From the NCBI GenBank assembly GCA_023389035.1, contig JAEWFC010000030.1, forward strand, positions 248,001 to 312,000: a DNA stretch of 64,000 nt, read 5' to 3'. The stretch comes from Acidobacteriota bacterium (lineage in GTDB: Bacteria > Acidobacteriota > Blastocatellia > Pyrinomonadales > Pyrinomonadaceae). The position numbers and the translations under genes were made by a program. The notes under the pieces were generated by a model. The model saw only the letters and a list, made by a program, of their open reading frames with translations, was not told the DNA's origin and searched no databases. Of this stretch, positions 52,528 to 62,268 are shown one piece after another (positions within the stretch are counted from its first letter, which is position 1; every line of letters begins with the position of its first letter).

Positions 52528-54333
52528 TTATTCGAAATCGAGCGGTTCGATCTTCAGCTGTGCACGGTTTAGTGAAATATTTTCGTCACGGCAGATCTCG
52601 CGTATAGCCTTTATGCGTTCGGCCGACAGCCGCTGAGTCGAGATCAGGATCTCCTGGATATCTTTTTCGCGACAGATATCGACGAGCGAACCGTTCGCGT
52701 CCAGCACCCTAAGGCCGTTGATTACTTTGTCCTTTTTCAGCGGATCGTCATCGATAAAGGCGACCGGCAGATAGTTCCACCGCGGGTTATTTCTCAGCTC
52801 GCGAAGAACAAGCTCACCGCCGTCACCCGCACCGTAGATCAATACGCGTCGCCCGTCTGACGACATCGGCATCGGCAGCAGTTCGCGTATCAAGCGAAAT
52901 GCCATCCGGCTTCCGACGAGTGCCATGAACAAGAGCACGGCATCCAGCAAAAACACGGTACGCGAGAAATTTTCAAATCGGTAAAGAACAAGTATCGCGA
53001 GAACGCTGACCGCACTGCCGGCGATCACGGCTTTGCCGAAAGTGAACAGGTCGGAAACGCTGGTATATCGCCACAGCCCACGATAGACGCCTGCCGCAAG
53101 AAATGCGAACAGCTTGATCACAAGCAGTATCGGAAGCGAACTCTGAAACAGGTCCCAGTTACCGCTTGACCGGAACGGCCCGAACAGCAGCAGATAGGCA
53201 GCGTAATATGAAAGCGTGATCAGCACCGCATCGAGGATCACCTCAAATATTCGCCGCTTGTGCGAGACGTCTACGATGAACGCAAACACCGCATTGTTTT
53301 GCGAGGCAAGCTCTTCTTCGCGTTCGTCATAGACCTTTACTTTAGAAAGGTAAACGCCGAGGATCGCAAGCACGGTCGTAAAGAGAATGATCAGTGCGAT
53401 GCTCTGAGTCGTTTCAAGCCGGCTCACTACGAGCGAGAGGACTCCGGCGGCGAGAGCGAAGAGCCAGATCATCAACACCGCAGAACGCTCGGTTAGGCCC
53501 AATGCGACCAGTCGATGCGACGTGTGATCACGCCCGCCCTGCGAAGCCTTTCGGCCCCACATCTTTCGTAAGATCGTAACGAAGGTGGTATCGAAGATGG
53601 GAACAAACAAGATCAGAACCGGCACCGCTAGGATCGATAACACGCCGCGTGACCGACCGCCCGTTTCACTAAGCAGGACAGAGCTTGCAAGGAGAAACCC
53701 GACGAACATCGAACCACAGTCGCCCATAAAGATCGACGCCGGGTTAAAGTTAAAAATGAGGAAGCCGATCAATGCCCCGACAAAGATCGTGACGAGCATC
53801 GCATCAGCAGGCTGGCCGTTTGCCGCGAACGCGACGGCAAGCGAGATGCCTGCTATCGCCGCGATGCCGGCCGCAAGCCCATCCATATTGTCGAGCAGGT
53901 TTACCGCGTTAGTTATGCCGACTAGCCAAAACAGCGTGATGAATGTGTCGATCAGCGGAAAGCCCGAGAGCGGAACGACCGAACCAAACCCAACAACGAA
54001 TGAGGCACCTATCAGCTGCCCGATCAGCTTTTGATAGGGCTTAATATTCAGAAGGTCGTCGAGCAGTCCGACCAAAAACAGAAACGAACTCGCCGCAACG
54101 ATGGTCAGGTTTTCCAGGTTTTTCGGGACAAAGGCTGCGTACATTAGGAGCGTCCCGACAAAGATCGCGACGCCGCCCATCATTGCGGTCGGACGTTTAT
54201 GCCACCGGTCCGATTTCGGCTTAGCAACAAACCCGTAGTGGCCCGCCAGCTGTCGGACAATATAGGTCAGCACGGCGGCCACGACGATCGCGACCGCACC
54301 TGCAAGCAGCGGATTTGTTAACAACTCCTGCAT
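52528..54333 (-). CDS. WecA/MraY-type lipid phosphotransferase fused to a PglF-like N-terminal domain
   Basis: 601 residues. Residues about 1-340 are a polytopic phospho-N-acetylhexosamine transferase: LLDDLLNIKPYQK near 90, NLLDNMDGLAAG near 147, FNFNPASIFMGDCGSMFVG near 195 and GRDHTSHRL near 266, all family catalytic blocks. Residues about 350-600 resemble the front of FlaA1/PglF/CapD proteins: four membrane segments (FEVILDAVLITLSYYAAYLL onward) and then a Rossmann domain with VLIYGAGDGGELVLREL near 492. It stops before the catalytic dehydratase half. So one polypeptide combines lipid-glycan initiation with a possible nucleotide-binding regulatory module. The fusion runs in one uninterrupted frame. 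Confidence 0.88.
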   Translation of the reverse strand: MQELLTNPLLAGAVAIVVAAVLTYIVRQLAGHYGFVAKPKSDRWHKRPTAMMGGVAIFVGTLLMYAAFVPKNLENLTIVAASSFLFLVGLLDDLLNIKPYQKLIGQLIGASFVVGFGSVVPLSGFPLIDTFITLFWLVGITNAVNLLDNMDGLAAGIAAIAGISLAVAFAANGQPADAMLVTIFVGALIGFLIFNFNPASIFMGDCGSMFVGFLLASSVLLSETGGRSRGVLSILAVPVLILFVPIFDTTFVTILRKMWGRKASQGGRDHTSHRLVALGLTERSAVLMIWLFALAAGVLSLVVSRLETTQSIALIILFTTVLAILGVYLSKVKVYDEREEELASQNNAVFAFIVDVSHKRRIFEVILDAVLITLSYYAAYLLLFGPFRSSGNWDLFQSSLPILLVIKLFAFLAAGVYRGLWRYTSVSDLFTFGKAVIAGSAVSVLAILVLYRFENFSRTVFLLDAVLLFMALVGSRMAFRLIRELLPMPMSSDGRRVLIYGAGDGGELVLRELRNNPRWNYLPVAFIDDDPLKKDKVINGLRVLDANGSLVDICREKDIQEILISTQRLSAERIKAIREICRDENISLNRAQLKIEPLDFE

Positions 54334-54375
54334 CTATCGTTAAAAAATGAGTGAACTCGGAGAACGTTACACCGA

Positions 54376-55599
54376 TCAGGTGCGAACCAGATCGCTGTAA
54401 AGCTCTTTTATATCATTCAATAGCCTTTCCTTCGAGTACTTTTCAGTTACAAAATTCTTTCCCGCATCGGCCAGCTTCATCCTTAATCCGGCGTCGTCGG
54501 TCATGAGCGCAATTGCTCGTGCGAGCCGAGCACTGTCGCCGCTCGGTACGGTTATGCCTCTTTCACGGATCTGAACGCCGTCATCGTCCTTCGCGACCTC
54601 GCCCAGCAGATCGGTCACGCCGCCCACTGCCGTCGATATAACGGGCTTGCCGCTCGCCATTGCCTCGATCAGCGAAAGCGGTGTGCCTTCATTCAGCGAT
54701 GTGAGAATGACAACGTCGCTGCCGGCATAAGCTGACGCAATATCGGTACGATTGCCGACGAACTTCACGCGATCGGCAGCACCCAAGCTCGCGGTTTCGG
54801 CCTCAAGGTCGCTTCGAAGATTCCCATCGCCGACTATAACGAACCTGATCTCCCGGCTTCCAAGTGTTATGGTTTCGTTGGCCGCGGCCTTCAATATCAT
54901 CGGGATATTCTTGATCTCCGTCAGTCGCCCAACGAACGCAACGAGAAAAACATCGTCAGTGATACCCAGTTCATTGCGAAATCCGGCCCGTTTACCACCA
55001 TCCGCCTGAAGCGGTGCGAGGTCGAGGCCAAGCGGGATCACGGAAAACTGTCTGGCCCTGCCTACACCAAAATCTTGGTTTATCTCGCGAAGCTGCTGGC
55101 CCGTGATCACGACGATACGGTGCGTCGCAACCGCAGCAAGCACCTTTTCGATCGCTACAAAAACGCTAGTCTTTAGCTTGCCGTAGTAGCTGTGAAACAC
55201 ATGGCCGTGAAACGTGTGCACAACGCGAACCCGACGCGGCCTGCCGATCAATGTCCCCGGCGTCAGCCACCTGTAACAGAACGCTGCGACCCGCCCGACC
55301 GTTCCCGCCTTTGCAGTGTGCGTGTGAACAATGTCGGGTTGAAAGCTCCGCATCTCGCCGTAGACCTTCCAGATCGAAACAACGTCATTCAGCGAAAGCT
55401 CGCGGCTCATTTGCTCAATGAAAACCGGCTCGACACCGTGTTCGGCGGCGAAATACGCCATGTCCTCTTCGCCCTCCGGCACGCGGCCAGCAATCAGCCT
55501 TGTCTCAAATCCTTCACGCTCAAGCCCATCGGCCAGCCACACAACATGGCGTGCCGGGCCTCCGACATTGAGGCGGGCGATTATTCGCAGGATTCTCAT
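54376..55599 (-). CDS. Glycosyltransferase family 4
   Basis: A 407-residue GT-B enzyme starting at ATG 55599 (MRILRIIARLNVGGPARHV); the frame extends to 55638 without a better start. The N-terminal half has the glycine-rich NVGGPARHV loop and HTHTAKAGTVGR near 105. The donor half includes FVGRLTEIKNIPMILKAA near 222 and LNEGTPLSLIEAMASGKPVI near 302 with the EX7E motif. It may be a WcfI/CapM-type enzyme acting in the exopolysaccharide locus; the sugar is unknown. Confidence 0.92.
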   Translation of the reverse strand: MRILRIIARLNVGGPARHVVWLADGLEREGFETRLIAGRVPEGEEDMAYFAAEHGVEPVFIEQMSRELSLNDVVSIWKVYGEMRSFQPDIVHTHTAKAGTVGRVAAFCYRWLTPGTLIGRPRRVRVVHTFHGHVFHSYYGKLKTSVFVAIEKVLAAVATHRIVVITGQQLREINQDFGVGRARQFSVIPLGLDLAPLQADGGKRAGFRNELGITDDVFLVAFVGRLTEIKNIPMILKAAANETITLGSREIRFVIVGDGNLRSDLEAETASLGAADRVKFVGNRTDIASAYAGSDVVILTSLNEGTPLSLIEAMASGKPVISTAVGGVTDLLGEVAKDDDGVQIRERGITVPSGDSARLARAIALMTDDAGLRMKLADAGKNFVTEKYSKERLLNDIKELYSDLVRT

Positions 55600-55700
55600 T
55601 GCATCGGGCGAAGCGGTACGTGCGAGTGCAGCACGCAACCGAGCGGAAATTATTCTAATGGCAACCGCGATCGGTGTGAGGGGTCGCGATGCCGGATCCT

Positions 55701-56204
55701 TTAGTCCATTCGATAGATCGTGTCCGGATCGTCCTCATGACGGATCTCGTCGATCGGTTCCTTTTTCCCGTCGCCCATGTAGAGACGATTCGGGCAATTG
55801 ATCACCATGCCGTCGATATCCCCGATATTCTTATAGCCATGGACGACGCCTTTCGGAACGATCACTGCCCGCGGTTCATCGACGCCAGCATCAAACGACA
55901 TCATATAACGATATGTCGGTGAATCGGGCCGGTTGTCCCACATGCGCATATTGAACGTCGACGGGCCGATAAAACAGAACAGGTCCGCCTGATCTACGTG
56001 CTCGTGCGGGCCGCGGTGTATTCCCGGCTTTGTGAACGAGATGTACGACATCGCCGGATAAAACTCTTCGGCGATCTCGTCGTGACGGAACAGTTCCGCA
56101 AGCCAGCCGCGGTCGTCGAAAAACTTCTTGAGCGGATAAACGACCACGTCCTGAATATCACCCGCAATAAACTCGCTCGCGGTTCCCTTTGCTGATTCGT
56201 TCAT
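55701..56204 (-). CDS. dTDP-4-dehydrorhamnose 3,5-epimerase-like cupin protein
   Basis: 167 residues with an RmlC-type cupin fold. FFDDRGWLAELFRHDE near residue 29 and SYISFTKPGIHRGPHEH near 53-69, holding the catalytic histidine pair region, are followed by VIVPKGVVHGYKN near 114, which carries the second histidine block. It is shorter than classic RmlC (about 180) and may be a sugar-nucleotide isomerase variant. It follows the rmlA-like gene by 6 bases, which fits deoxysugar synthesis, although rmlB and rmlD are not in the window. Confidence 0.82.
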   Translation of the reverse strand: MNESAKGTASEFIAGDIQDVVVYPLKKFFDDRGWLAELFRHDEIAEEFYPAMSYISFTKPGIHRGPHEHVDQADLFCFIGPSTFNMRMWDNRPDSPTYRYMMSFDAGVDEPRAVIVPKGVVHGYKNIGDIDGMVINCPNRLYMGDGKKEPIDEIRHEDDPDTIYRMD

Positions 56205-56210
56205 AGCTGT

Positions 56211-56939
56211 TTACAGTTGGTTCGCTCCACTTTCGGCGACCATATTTGAGGCCCGCAAGAGGCTTTCGAACGTCCCCGCGTCGGTCCACCATCCATCGAG
56301 CTCATTCCAGGTCATCTCGCCGCGATCGATGTAATGGTTGTTAACATCGGTGATCTCAAGCTCGCCGCGGTCAGACGGAACGAGCGTCTTGATCACGTCG
56401 AAAACCGTGTTGTCGTAAAAATAAATGCCGACAACAGCGTAGTTGGATTTCGGGTCTGACGGTTTTTCCTCGATTCGGAGCACGCGATCGCCATCAAGTT
56501 CGGGCACGCCAAACCGCTGCGGATCGTGCACCTCTTTCAGCATTATCTTGGCACCTTTTCCCTGCCGGCGATATTCATCGGCAGCGGATCGGATGTTCTT
56601 TTCGATAATATTGTCACCGAGCACTACACATATCGGCTCGTCATCGGCGAAATGCTCGACCAGCGAAAGCGCGTCAGCGATGCCGCCCTCGCCTTCTTGG
56701 TAAGTATAGTTAACGTGTTTCAGCCCGAAGTCTTTGCCGTTACCGAGCAGCTTCAGAAAATCGCCCGCCGAGTTGCCTCCGGTGACGATCATGATGTCGT
56801 CAATACCCGCGTTGATCAGCGTTCGTATCGGATAGTAGATCATCGGCTGATCATAGACCGGCAGCAGATGTTTGTTGGTGATCTTGGTCAGCGGAAAGAG
56901 CCTGGAACCAAGCCCGCCCGCGAGAATAACGCCTTTCAT
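56211..56939 (-). CDS. Sugar nucleotidyltransferase, glucose-1-phosphate thymidylyltransferase-like
   Basis: Couples a sugar-1-phosphate to a nucleotide. The 242-residue product has GVILAGGLGSRLFPLTK at residues 3-19, NKHLLPVYDQPMIYYPI near 22-38 (the RmlA substrate loop), VLGDNIIEKNI near 105 and EEKPSDPKSNYAVVGIYFYD near 157. It is the short RmlA form without the C-terminal extension of about 50 residues that forms the regulatory site. It is placed between asnB and the RmlC-like gene. Confidence 0.9.
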   Translation of the reverse strand: MKGVILAGGLGSRLFPLTKITNKHLLPVYDQPMIYYPIRTLINAGIDDIMIVTGGNSAGDFLKLLGNGKDFGLKHVNYTYQEGEGGIADALSLVEHFADDEPICVVLGDNIIEKNIRSAADEYRRQGKGAKIMLKEVHDPQRFGVPELDGDRVLRIEEKPSDPKSNYAVVGIYFYDNTVFDVIKTLVPSDRGELEITDVNNHYIDRGEMTWNELDGWWTDAGTFESLLRASNMVAESGANQL

Positions 56940-56945
56940 AAAATA

Positions 56946-58835
56946 TCAGTTCTTATCAATAAATCTCTGGAACCAGAGCTCGAGCATCAGCAGCGTCCAG
57001 ATCTGGAATGCATGATCCCGCTCGCCATTAGTGTGCTCGCTGACGTAACGCTGCAAAACCTCGGGCCGTATAATGCCGCGGTTCAAGGCGGTTTCCGACA
57101 GCAGGATGTCGCGAACGAAGCCCTTCATCTCGCCGCGAAACCAATTTCCTACAGGAACACCGAAACCCATCTTGCGACGATAGATCACATCCTTCGGGAC
57201 AAGCCGCGAAGCGACCTTCTTTAAGAGGGATTTAGTTTCCCAACGCCCCATCTTGAGCGAGGCCGGGAGCGATGCCGCAAACTCGATCAACTTATGATCA
57301 AGAAACGGCGACCGTGCCTCAAGCGAATTCGCCATCGTTGCGATATCTACCTTGACGAGCAGATCGTTCGGTAAGTAGGTCATCTGGTCGGTAAGCAGAG
57401 CCGCGTCGAGCAGGGCCGACCCGTTTGCCTTTGCGAACCATTCGTCTAAATAGTGCGACGCGTCAAAACGGCTGACGCTTTCGGCGAACTCATCGGTGTA
57501 AAGCCCGGGCTTCGTTTGGCGATCGAAGGTTGAGACCCAACGGAAATATCGTTCTGTCCGCGGCAGATTGGCCGCCTTAAAGAAACGTTTAGCGTCGCGT
57601 ACACGCGAACGCTTGAGCTCGGATGTCGGAAGCAGATTTACCGGAGCTTCGACAAAAGCACGCCTCAGCGGAGCGGGCAGTTTTAGATAACTTTCCGCCA
57701 GGCCCATCGCCGCATAACGTTCGTAACCCGCAAAGCTCTCGTCGCCGCCGTCTCCATTCAGTGCAACGGTCACATGAGCCCGCGTCTCTTTCGCTACATA
57801 GTATGTCGGGATCGCGCTCGAATCGGCATAAGGCTCGCCGTAGTGTTCGACCAACGTCGGAATGACCTCGAGTGCGTTCGGCCGTACGATGAACTCGTTA
57901 TATTCGGCCCCGACGTGCTCCGCGACCTGGCGAGCATATTTGAGCTCGCTGAAATCCTGTTCCTCAAAGCCGATCGAGAACGTCTTTACCGGCTGTGAGC
58001 TTTCGCGGGCCATCAGGGCTACAACGATGGACGAATCAACGCCGCCGGAGAGGAATGCGCCGAGAGGCACCTCGGATATCATCCGCATCCGCGTGGATTC
58101 GGCAAGGATACGTGTCGTCTCCTCGATCGCTTCATCCTCGCTGATCTTGATCTTGTTGGAAAAGTCAGGCAGCCAGTAGCGTGCGGTCTGCAGTGCCCCG
58201 TCTTTCCATTTCATCCAGTGGCCAGGCTCGAGCTTTCGGATCTGTCTGTAAGCGGTGAGCGGTGCGGGCACGCAGAGGTATGACAGATAGGCGTCGATCG
58301 CTTCGTTATCGACCTCTCGCGAAATGTCGGGGTGCTGCAGCAGCGCGCTGAATTCCGAACCGAATATCAGATCGCCGTTCGGCTGGTGCGAATAAAGCAA
58401 CGGCTTTTTGCCGACGCGGTCTCGGGCGACGAATAGCTCCTTAGCGGAATCGTCCCAGATCGCGAATGCGAACATTCCGCGAAGGTGCTGCACGCAATCA
58501 GCCCCAAACTCATCGTAAAGATGTACGATCGCCTCGGTATCGGAATTCGTATAGAACTTGTGGCCACGCTCTTCCAGCTCCTTGCGGAGCTCGCGATAGT
58601 TGTAGATCTCGCCGTTGAAGACGATCCACTTCGTCCGGCCGGCGTTATGGATCGGCTGCTTGCCGCTCGCGAGATCGATGATCGAAAGACGCCGCATCGC
58701 GAGGCCGACGTTCTCGTTAAGATAAACGCCATCCTCGTCCGGGCCGCGATGCACGATCGCCCCGTTCATCTTTTCAAGAACATCACGCGAGGCCGCACGG
58801 CCACCGTGGTTAACTATGCCAACAATTCCGCACAC
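56946..58835 (-). CDS. asnB: Asparagine synthase (glutamine-hydrolysing) family enzyme
   Basis: 629 residues. The GTG start at 58835 is fixed by the chemistry: Cys2 of M-C-G-I-V is the glutaminase nucleophile. The class II amidotransferase domain (1 to about 210) has RRLSIIDLASGKQPI and VFNGEIYNYRELR. The synthetase domain carries the PP-loop AFLSGGVDSSIV near 257. AsnB copies in glycan loci are often thought to amidate sugar carboxyl groups rather than make free asparagine. It is followed by nucleotidyltransferase and RmlC-like genes and preceded by a membrane protein and a carbamoyltransferase, so sugar amidation is plausible here. Confidence 0.93.
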   Translation of the reverse strand: MCGIVGIVNHGGRAASRDVLEKMNGAIVHRGPDEDGVYLNENVGLAMRRLSIIDLASGKQPIHNAGRTKWIVFNGEIYNYRELRKELEERGHKFYTNSDTEAIVHLYDEFGADCVQHLRGMFAFAIWDDSAKELFVARDRVGKKPLLYSHQPNGDLIFGSEFSALLQHPDISREVDNEAIDAYLSYLCVPAPLTAYRQIRKLEPGHWMKWKDGALQTARYWLPDFSNKIKISEDEAIEETTRILAESTRMRMISEVPLGAFLSGGVDSSIVVALMARESSQPVKTFSIGFEEQDFSELKYARQVAEHVGAEYNEFIVRPNALEVIPTLVEHYGEPYADSSAIPTYYVAKETRAHVTVALNGDGGDESFAGYERYAAMGLAESYLKLPAPLRRAFVEAPVNLLPTSELKRSRVRDAKRFFKAANLPRTERYFRWVSTFDRQTKPGLYTDEFAESVSRFDASHYLDEWFAKANGSALLDAALLTDQMTYLPNDLLVKVDIATMANSLEARSPFLDHKLIEFAASLPASLKMGRWETKSLLKKVASRLVPKDVIYRRKMGFGVPVGNWFRGEMKGFVRDILLSETALNRGIIRPEVLQRYVSEHTNGERDHAFQIWTLLMLELWFQRFIDKN

Positions 58836-58839
58836 AACC

Positions 58840-60204
58840 TTAACCCGCCTTGATCACGGTCAGGCCGTCGCGTCGTCGCTTTCGGCCTGTCCGCTCTGAA
58901 ATAAATTGCATGCCCGCCCGCCGTTGCGTGATCGCGACCGCCGCAAGCATAAAGAAAAGAGGCATTATCGTCTGCTTATGCCGCCATGCAAGCCCAACGT
59001 TCGACAATCCCCATATATGCATTCCCGAATAAAGAACGCAGAAGACAAAGATCGGAGCAAGATCGATGAACTTGTCCTTGAAAAATATCTTCAGCGCCGG
59101 AAATCCAAGTATCAGGATCACATAAAGAAAGATGTTCTCGACGGCGCCGAAGGCATTACGCATCGTGCCGCTCGCGATGTCCCACGGAAATGGTGCCAGA
59201 AAAAAGTACGCCGTTGCGACCGGTATCGCGACCGTGGTCGATTCGTACTCCGAATAGACCTCAACACCGCTGCCAGTCTGCTCGGCAACGTTTTCACGCC
59301 AACCCTCGATCACTGTGTTCTGCCGCTCAAGCCTGGCAAAATCGCGCGAGATCACACCGCCGGCATTCAGAAAGATCAGTACGGATCCGACTACCAATGA
59401 CCCGAAAACAACGTTGCGGACGATATGCTCACGGCGTGCCACGATGAACCTGAACATGAACGCAGCTGCGACGAGATAAAGCGCGTAGAAGCGCATTACG
59501 TAAAGAGCCAGCAATGCGGGTAAAGCGACAACGCTGTCTTTGAAAGTAAAGCCCACCGGGTTTCGGATCAGCAGATAGAGGATCGTCCACTCCATCAGGA
59601 TCACGAGGATCTCTTTTGACGTACCAGCCGAGAGCAAAATATAGGAGGCCCAAAAGGTAACCAACACGGCGGCGATCCGCCCGGTCGCCGAATCAAAGAC
59701 ACGACGCGAGATCCGAAAAACAACGATCACCAACATCGCTCCGGCAAAGCCGTTGAGGATCGAGACGATCATACGGCTCGGCCCGCCGGCGATGAACATC
59801 GGAACTCCCCAGATCAATCCCTGGCCGACATTTTGAGCCTCAAAGAAAACGAACGATAGGCTATCAACGAATGCGTTGATCCCGCCCTCGTACCAGCTCT
59901 CCGCATGGCCCCAGCCGGCCATATACCCCGACGCATCTTCGTCGCCGAACACGCCTGTCAGGTCCCAACCGTAGAAAAGGATGCTCATCCATATACGGAC
60001 GGAAAATGCCCAGAGAAAAATGTTTACCTGAAATTCACTGTCTTCGTCCGATGCCTGACCGAGAAAATATGCCCCCGCTCCGCCAAGCAGCAACGCAAAC
60101 GGAACGGCAAGAAGCTCATCCGCTCGGTCAAGGAACAGATAAACGCTTTGCACCAGCAATGCAAAGAAAGTGAGGAGAAATACTAATTTGCCGGCCTTGA
60201 TCAT
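58840..60204 (-). CDS. Polytopic membrane protein of the polysaccharide locus
   Basis: The 454-residue protein has about ten to eleven hydrophobic segments and a periplasmic loop near residues 275-325 (DFARLERQNTVIEGWRENVAEQTGSGVEVYSEYES). Late in the protein, LSNVGLAWRHKQTIMPLFFMLAAVAI resembles the end of EpsG/Wzy-like oligosaccharide polymerases. No family name can be given with confidence. Its position between asnB and a carbamoyltransferase, separated by 4 and 9 bases, supports a role in polymerisation or export of the glycan. Confidence 0.75.
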   Translation of the reverse strand: MIKAGKLVFLLTFFALLVQSVYLFLDRADELLAVPFALLLGGAGAYFLGQASDEDSEFQVNIFLWAFSVRIWMSILFYGWDLTGVFGDEDASGYMAGWGHAESWYEGGINAFVDSLSFVFFEAQNVGQGLIWGVPMFIAGGPSRMIVSILNGFAGAMLVIVVFRISRRVFDSATGRIAAVLVTFWASYILLSAGTSKEILVILMEWTILYLLIRNPVGFTFKDSVVALPALLALYVMRFYALYLVAAAFMFRFIVARREHIVRNVVFGSLVVGSVLIFLNAGGVISRDFARLERQNTVIEGWRENVAEQTGSGVEVYSEYESTTVAIPVATAYFFLAPFPWDIASGTMRNAFGAVENIFLYVILILGFPALKIFFKDKFIDLAPIFVFCVLYSGMHIWGLSNVGLAWRHKQTIMPLFFMLAAVAITQRRAGMQFISERTGRKRRRDGLTVIKAG

Positions 60205-60213
60205 TGCTGCAGG

Positions 60214-61920
60214 CTACTGGCGGATGACGAGATTATTCTCCAGTACAAGAGCGTCGAAGTTCGCGTTATTGAAAGTGTTGATCGCGTTTTGCGGGGTGCA
60301 GACGATGGGTTCCTGGACGTTGAACGAAGTATTCAGCAGCATCGGGATACCGGTCAGCTTTTTGAATTCATTTATCAGGTTCCAGTACCGCGGGTTAACG
60401 TCCTTATTCACCATCTGCGGACGTGCCGTTCCGTCAACGTGGACGACCGCTGGGATCTTTGCCTTGTATTCTTCAGCGACCTCGATCACGGTGATCATGA
60501 ACGGGTCGTGATGTTCTACGCCAAAAACCTCGGTCCCGTGTTCTTCCTGCATCGACGGTGCGAGCGGCCGAAACCATTCGCGGAGCTTTACCTTGTGGTT
60601 CAATATCTCCCGCATATCTGCCCGACGCGGATCCGCGACAAAGCTGCGTGCGCCTAAAGCTCTCGGCCCAAGCTCCATCCTTCCATTGAACCAGCCGACG
60701 ATCGCACCCTCTGAGATCATCTTGGCGAGACGCGGCAAAAGCACTTCGTCAGGCAATGTCTCATACGTCACCCCCGCAGCATCAAGGGCCGCCTGGCACT
60801 CTTCATTAGTAAATCCCGGGCCGTAATAGGCGCTGTTCATTACGAACGACCGCGGTTTGCCGAGCAGCTGATGCCATACGTAGTACGCGGCACCGATCGA
60901 ACATCCCGCGTCGCCCGCTGCCGGCTGTACGTAAAATTTCTTGAACGGCGTCTCGTGAAAGATGCGCCCATTCATCACGGAGTTGAAAGCAACACCGCCC
61001 GCCATGCATAGGTTTTCCTCACCGGTCATTTCCTTTAGCTGTTTGACCAGATGGATCGCCGTATCCTCAAGAGCCTTCTGCGCAGAGCACGCGATATCCC
61101 AATGATGCTCTGTCAGTTCTTCGCCGGGCTTTCGTCCGGGCCCGAGCTCTTTTACGATCGCGTCGGGAAACTGATAGTGCTTTGCCAGATGGTGATCAAG
61201 AACCTTGATGTCAAACTCAAAGCTTGGACCGCCGTTCGTCTTCAACACCCGTTCGCGGAAGAAATCGTAATGCTTCGGCTTACCGTAGGCGGCAAGGCCC
61301 ATCACTTTCCACTCGTCGCCGGCAAACATATCGAACCCGATAAAGTTCGTAACCGCGGAATAGAACTGGCCAAGGCTGTGCGGCAGCTTGATGCGTTTCA
61401 GCACCTCAAGCTTATTGCCTTTACCCCGCGAGAAAAGCGTGGTGGTATCCTCGCCGGTGCCGTCCCAGGTAAGTATCGCGGCAGAGTCGAATGGGGAAAC
61501 AAAAAAAGCCGACGCGGCGTGCGTTTGATGGTGCTCGAGATAGTGGAATCTAAAGTCGCTCGCACCGAAATGTTCACGAAGCCGTTTCGGATGCTTGAAC
61601 ATCCCCAGATAGCTGTCGCTGACCTGAGCAACTCCGCGATCTGCCCGCGCCTTAAACATCGCAGGTGATATAAGGCCCGCCTTTAATGCCTGCATCGCCT
61701 TATGCCGCAGTATCCACGGTTTCCAATAGTGGCCGACGTGCTCTACGTCAGCCAGCGTGATGCCGGCATGATCCAGACAAAACTCGATCGCCCTATACGG
61801 AAATCCCGCATGATGCTTTTTTCGCGAAAATCTTTCTTCTTCGACCGACGCGATCAACTCCCCGTCCTTGATCAACGCCGCCGCCGAATCACCCAATGTT
61901 GTGAGGCCTAAAATGTACAT
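60214..61920 (-). CDS. Carbamoyltransferase, NodU/TobZ family
   Basis: Transfers a carbamoyl group from carbamoyl phosphate, via carbamoyl-adenylate, to a hydroxyl of a sugar. 568 residues. The Kae1-like N-terminal domain begins YILGLTTLGDSAAALIKDG and has EEERFSRKKHHAGFP near 32 and YLEHHQTHAASAFF near 128, the conserved metal-binding histidines. The C-terminal YrdC-like part has ARSFVADPRRADMREILN near 432 and WFRPLAPSM near 461. NodU modifies Nod factors and TobZ an antibiotic; within this locus the acceptor is probably a residue of the surface glycan. Confidence 0.93.
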   Translation of the reverse strand: MYILGLTTLGDSAAALIKDGELIASVEEERFSRKKHHAGFPYRAIEFCLDHAGITLADVEHVGHYWKPWILRHKAMQALKAGLISPAMFKARADRGVAQVSDSYLGMFKHPKRLREHFGASDFRFHYLEHHQTHAASAFFVSPFDSAAILTWDGTGEDTTTLFSRGKGNKLEVLKRIKLPHSLGQFYSAVTNFIGFDMFAGDEWKVMGLAAYGKPKHYDFFRERVLKTNGGPSFEFDIKVLDHHLAKHYQFPDAIVKELGPGRKPGEELTEHHWDIACSAQKALEDTAIHLVKQLKEMTGEENLCMAGGVAFNSVMNGRIFHETPFKKFYVQPAAGDAGCSIGAAYYVWHQLLGKPRSFVMNSAYYGPGFTNEECQAALDAAGVTYETLPDEVLLPRLAKMISEGAIVGWFNGRMELGPRALGARSFVADPRRADMREILNHKVKLREWFRPLAPSMQEEHGTEVFGVEHHDPFMITVIEVAEEYKAKIPAVVHVDGTARPQMVNKDVNPRYWNLINEFKKLTGIPMLLNTSFNVQEPIVCTPQNAINTFNNANFDALVLENNLVIRQ

Positions 61921-61929
61921 AAAAATCTA

Positions 61930-62126
61930 AACAGCGGATTAACGCAGATTTACACGGAGTTGTTATTCATCGCAGGGGCATATGATATCGACTGTCGCTC
62001 TTGCTCCCGCTTCCGGAACCGGTCGAAACCGAATCTACGTCCCAACAGTTTCGGTTAGACACCTTCCGCCGCTGCAAAAAATTCTATCAAAAAATAATCC
62101 GCGGAAATCTGTGTTAATCCGTTGTT
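61930..62126. mobile_element. Terminal-inverted-repeat element 1 (197 bp, non-coding)
   Basis: Ends at 61930-61958 and 62098-62126 are 29-base inverted repeats with four mismatches (outer motif AACARCGGATTAAC). The interior has no gene, only a small GAAACCGAA/TTTCGGTT stem. A sister element with the same ends and an unrelated interior is at 62269-62399. It resembles a MITE or REP-type element; no transposase is present. Confidence 0.8.
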
Positions 62127-62128
62127 AG

Positions 62129-62258
62129 TTACTTCAACCGATTTATCAATCTATGATGCTCAAAGCTCTTCGCACCGAAGTTTAATATTAGAGCCAGATC
62201 GATCCCGGTCGCTTTCAAAATAGTTAAGTGTCTGTGCCTTGTGAATATCCGTGATCCG
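62129..62258 (-). pseudogene. C-terminal remnant of a GxxExxY-type protein, frameshifted
   Basis: On the minus strand this stretch reads RITDIHKAQTLNY and then, after a one-base frame change in a TTTT run, LKATGIDLALILNFGAKSF...NRLK and a TAA. Together these match the C-terminus of GxxExxY family proteins (about 125 residues), in which HKAQ, L-x-Y-L and G-L-x-x-N-F are conserved. Everything upstream of RITD is missing. The remnant lies exactly between the two inverted-repeat elements, 3 bases from one and 10 from the other. Confidence 0.8.
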
Positions 62259-62268
62259 GAAAGATCGT

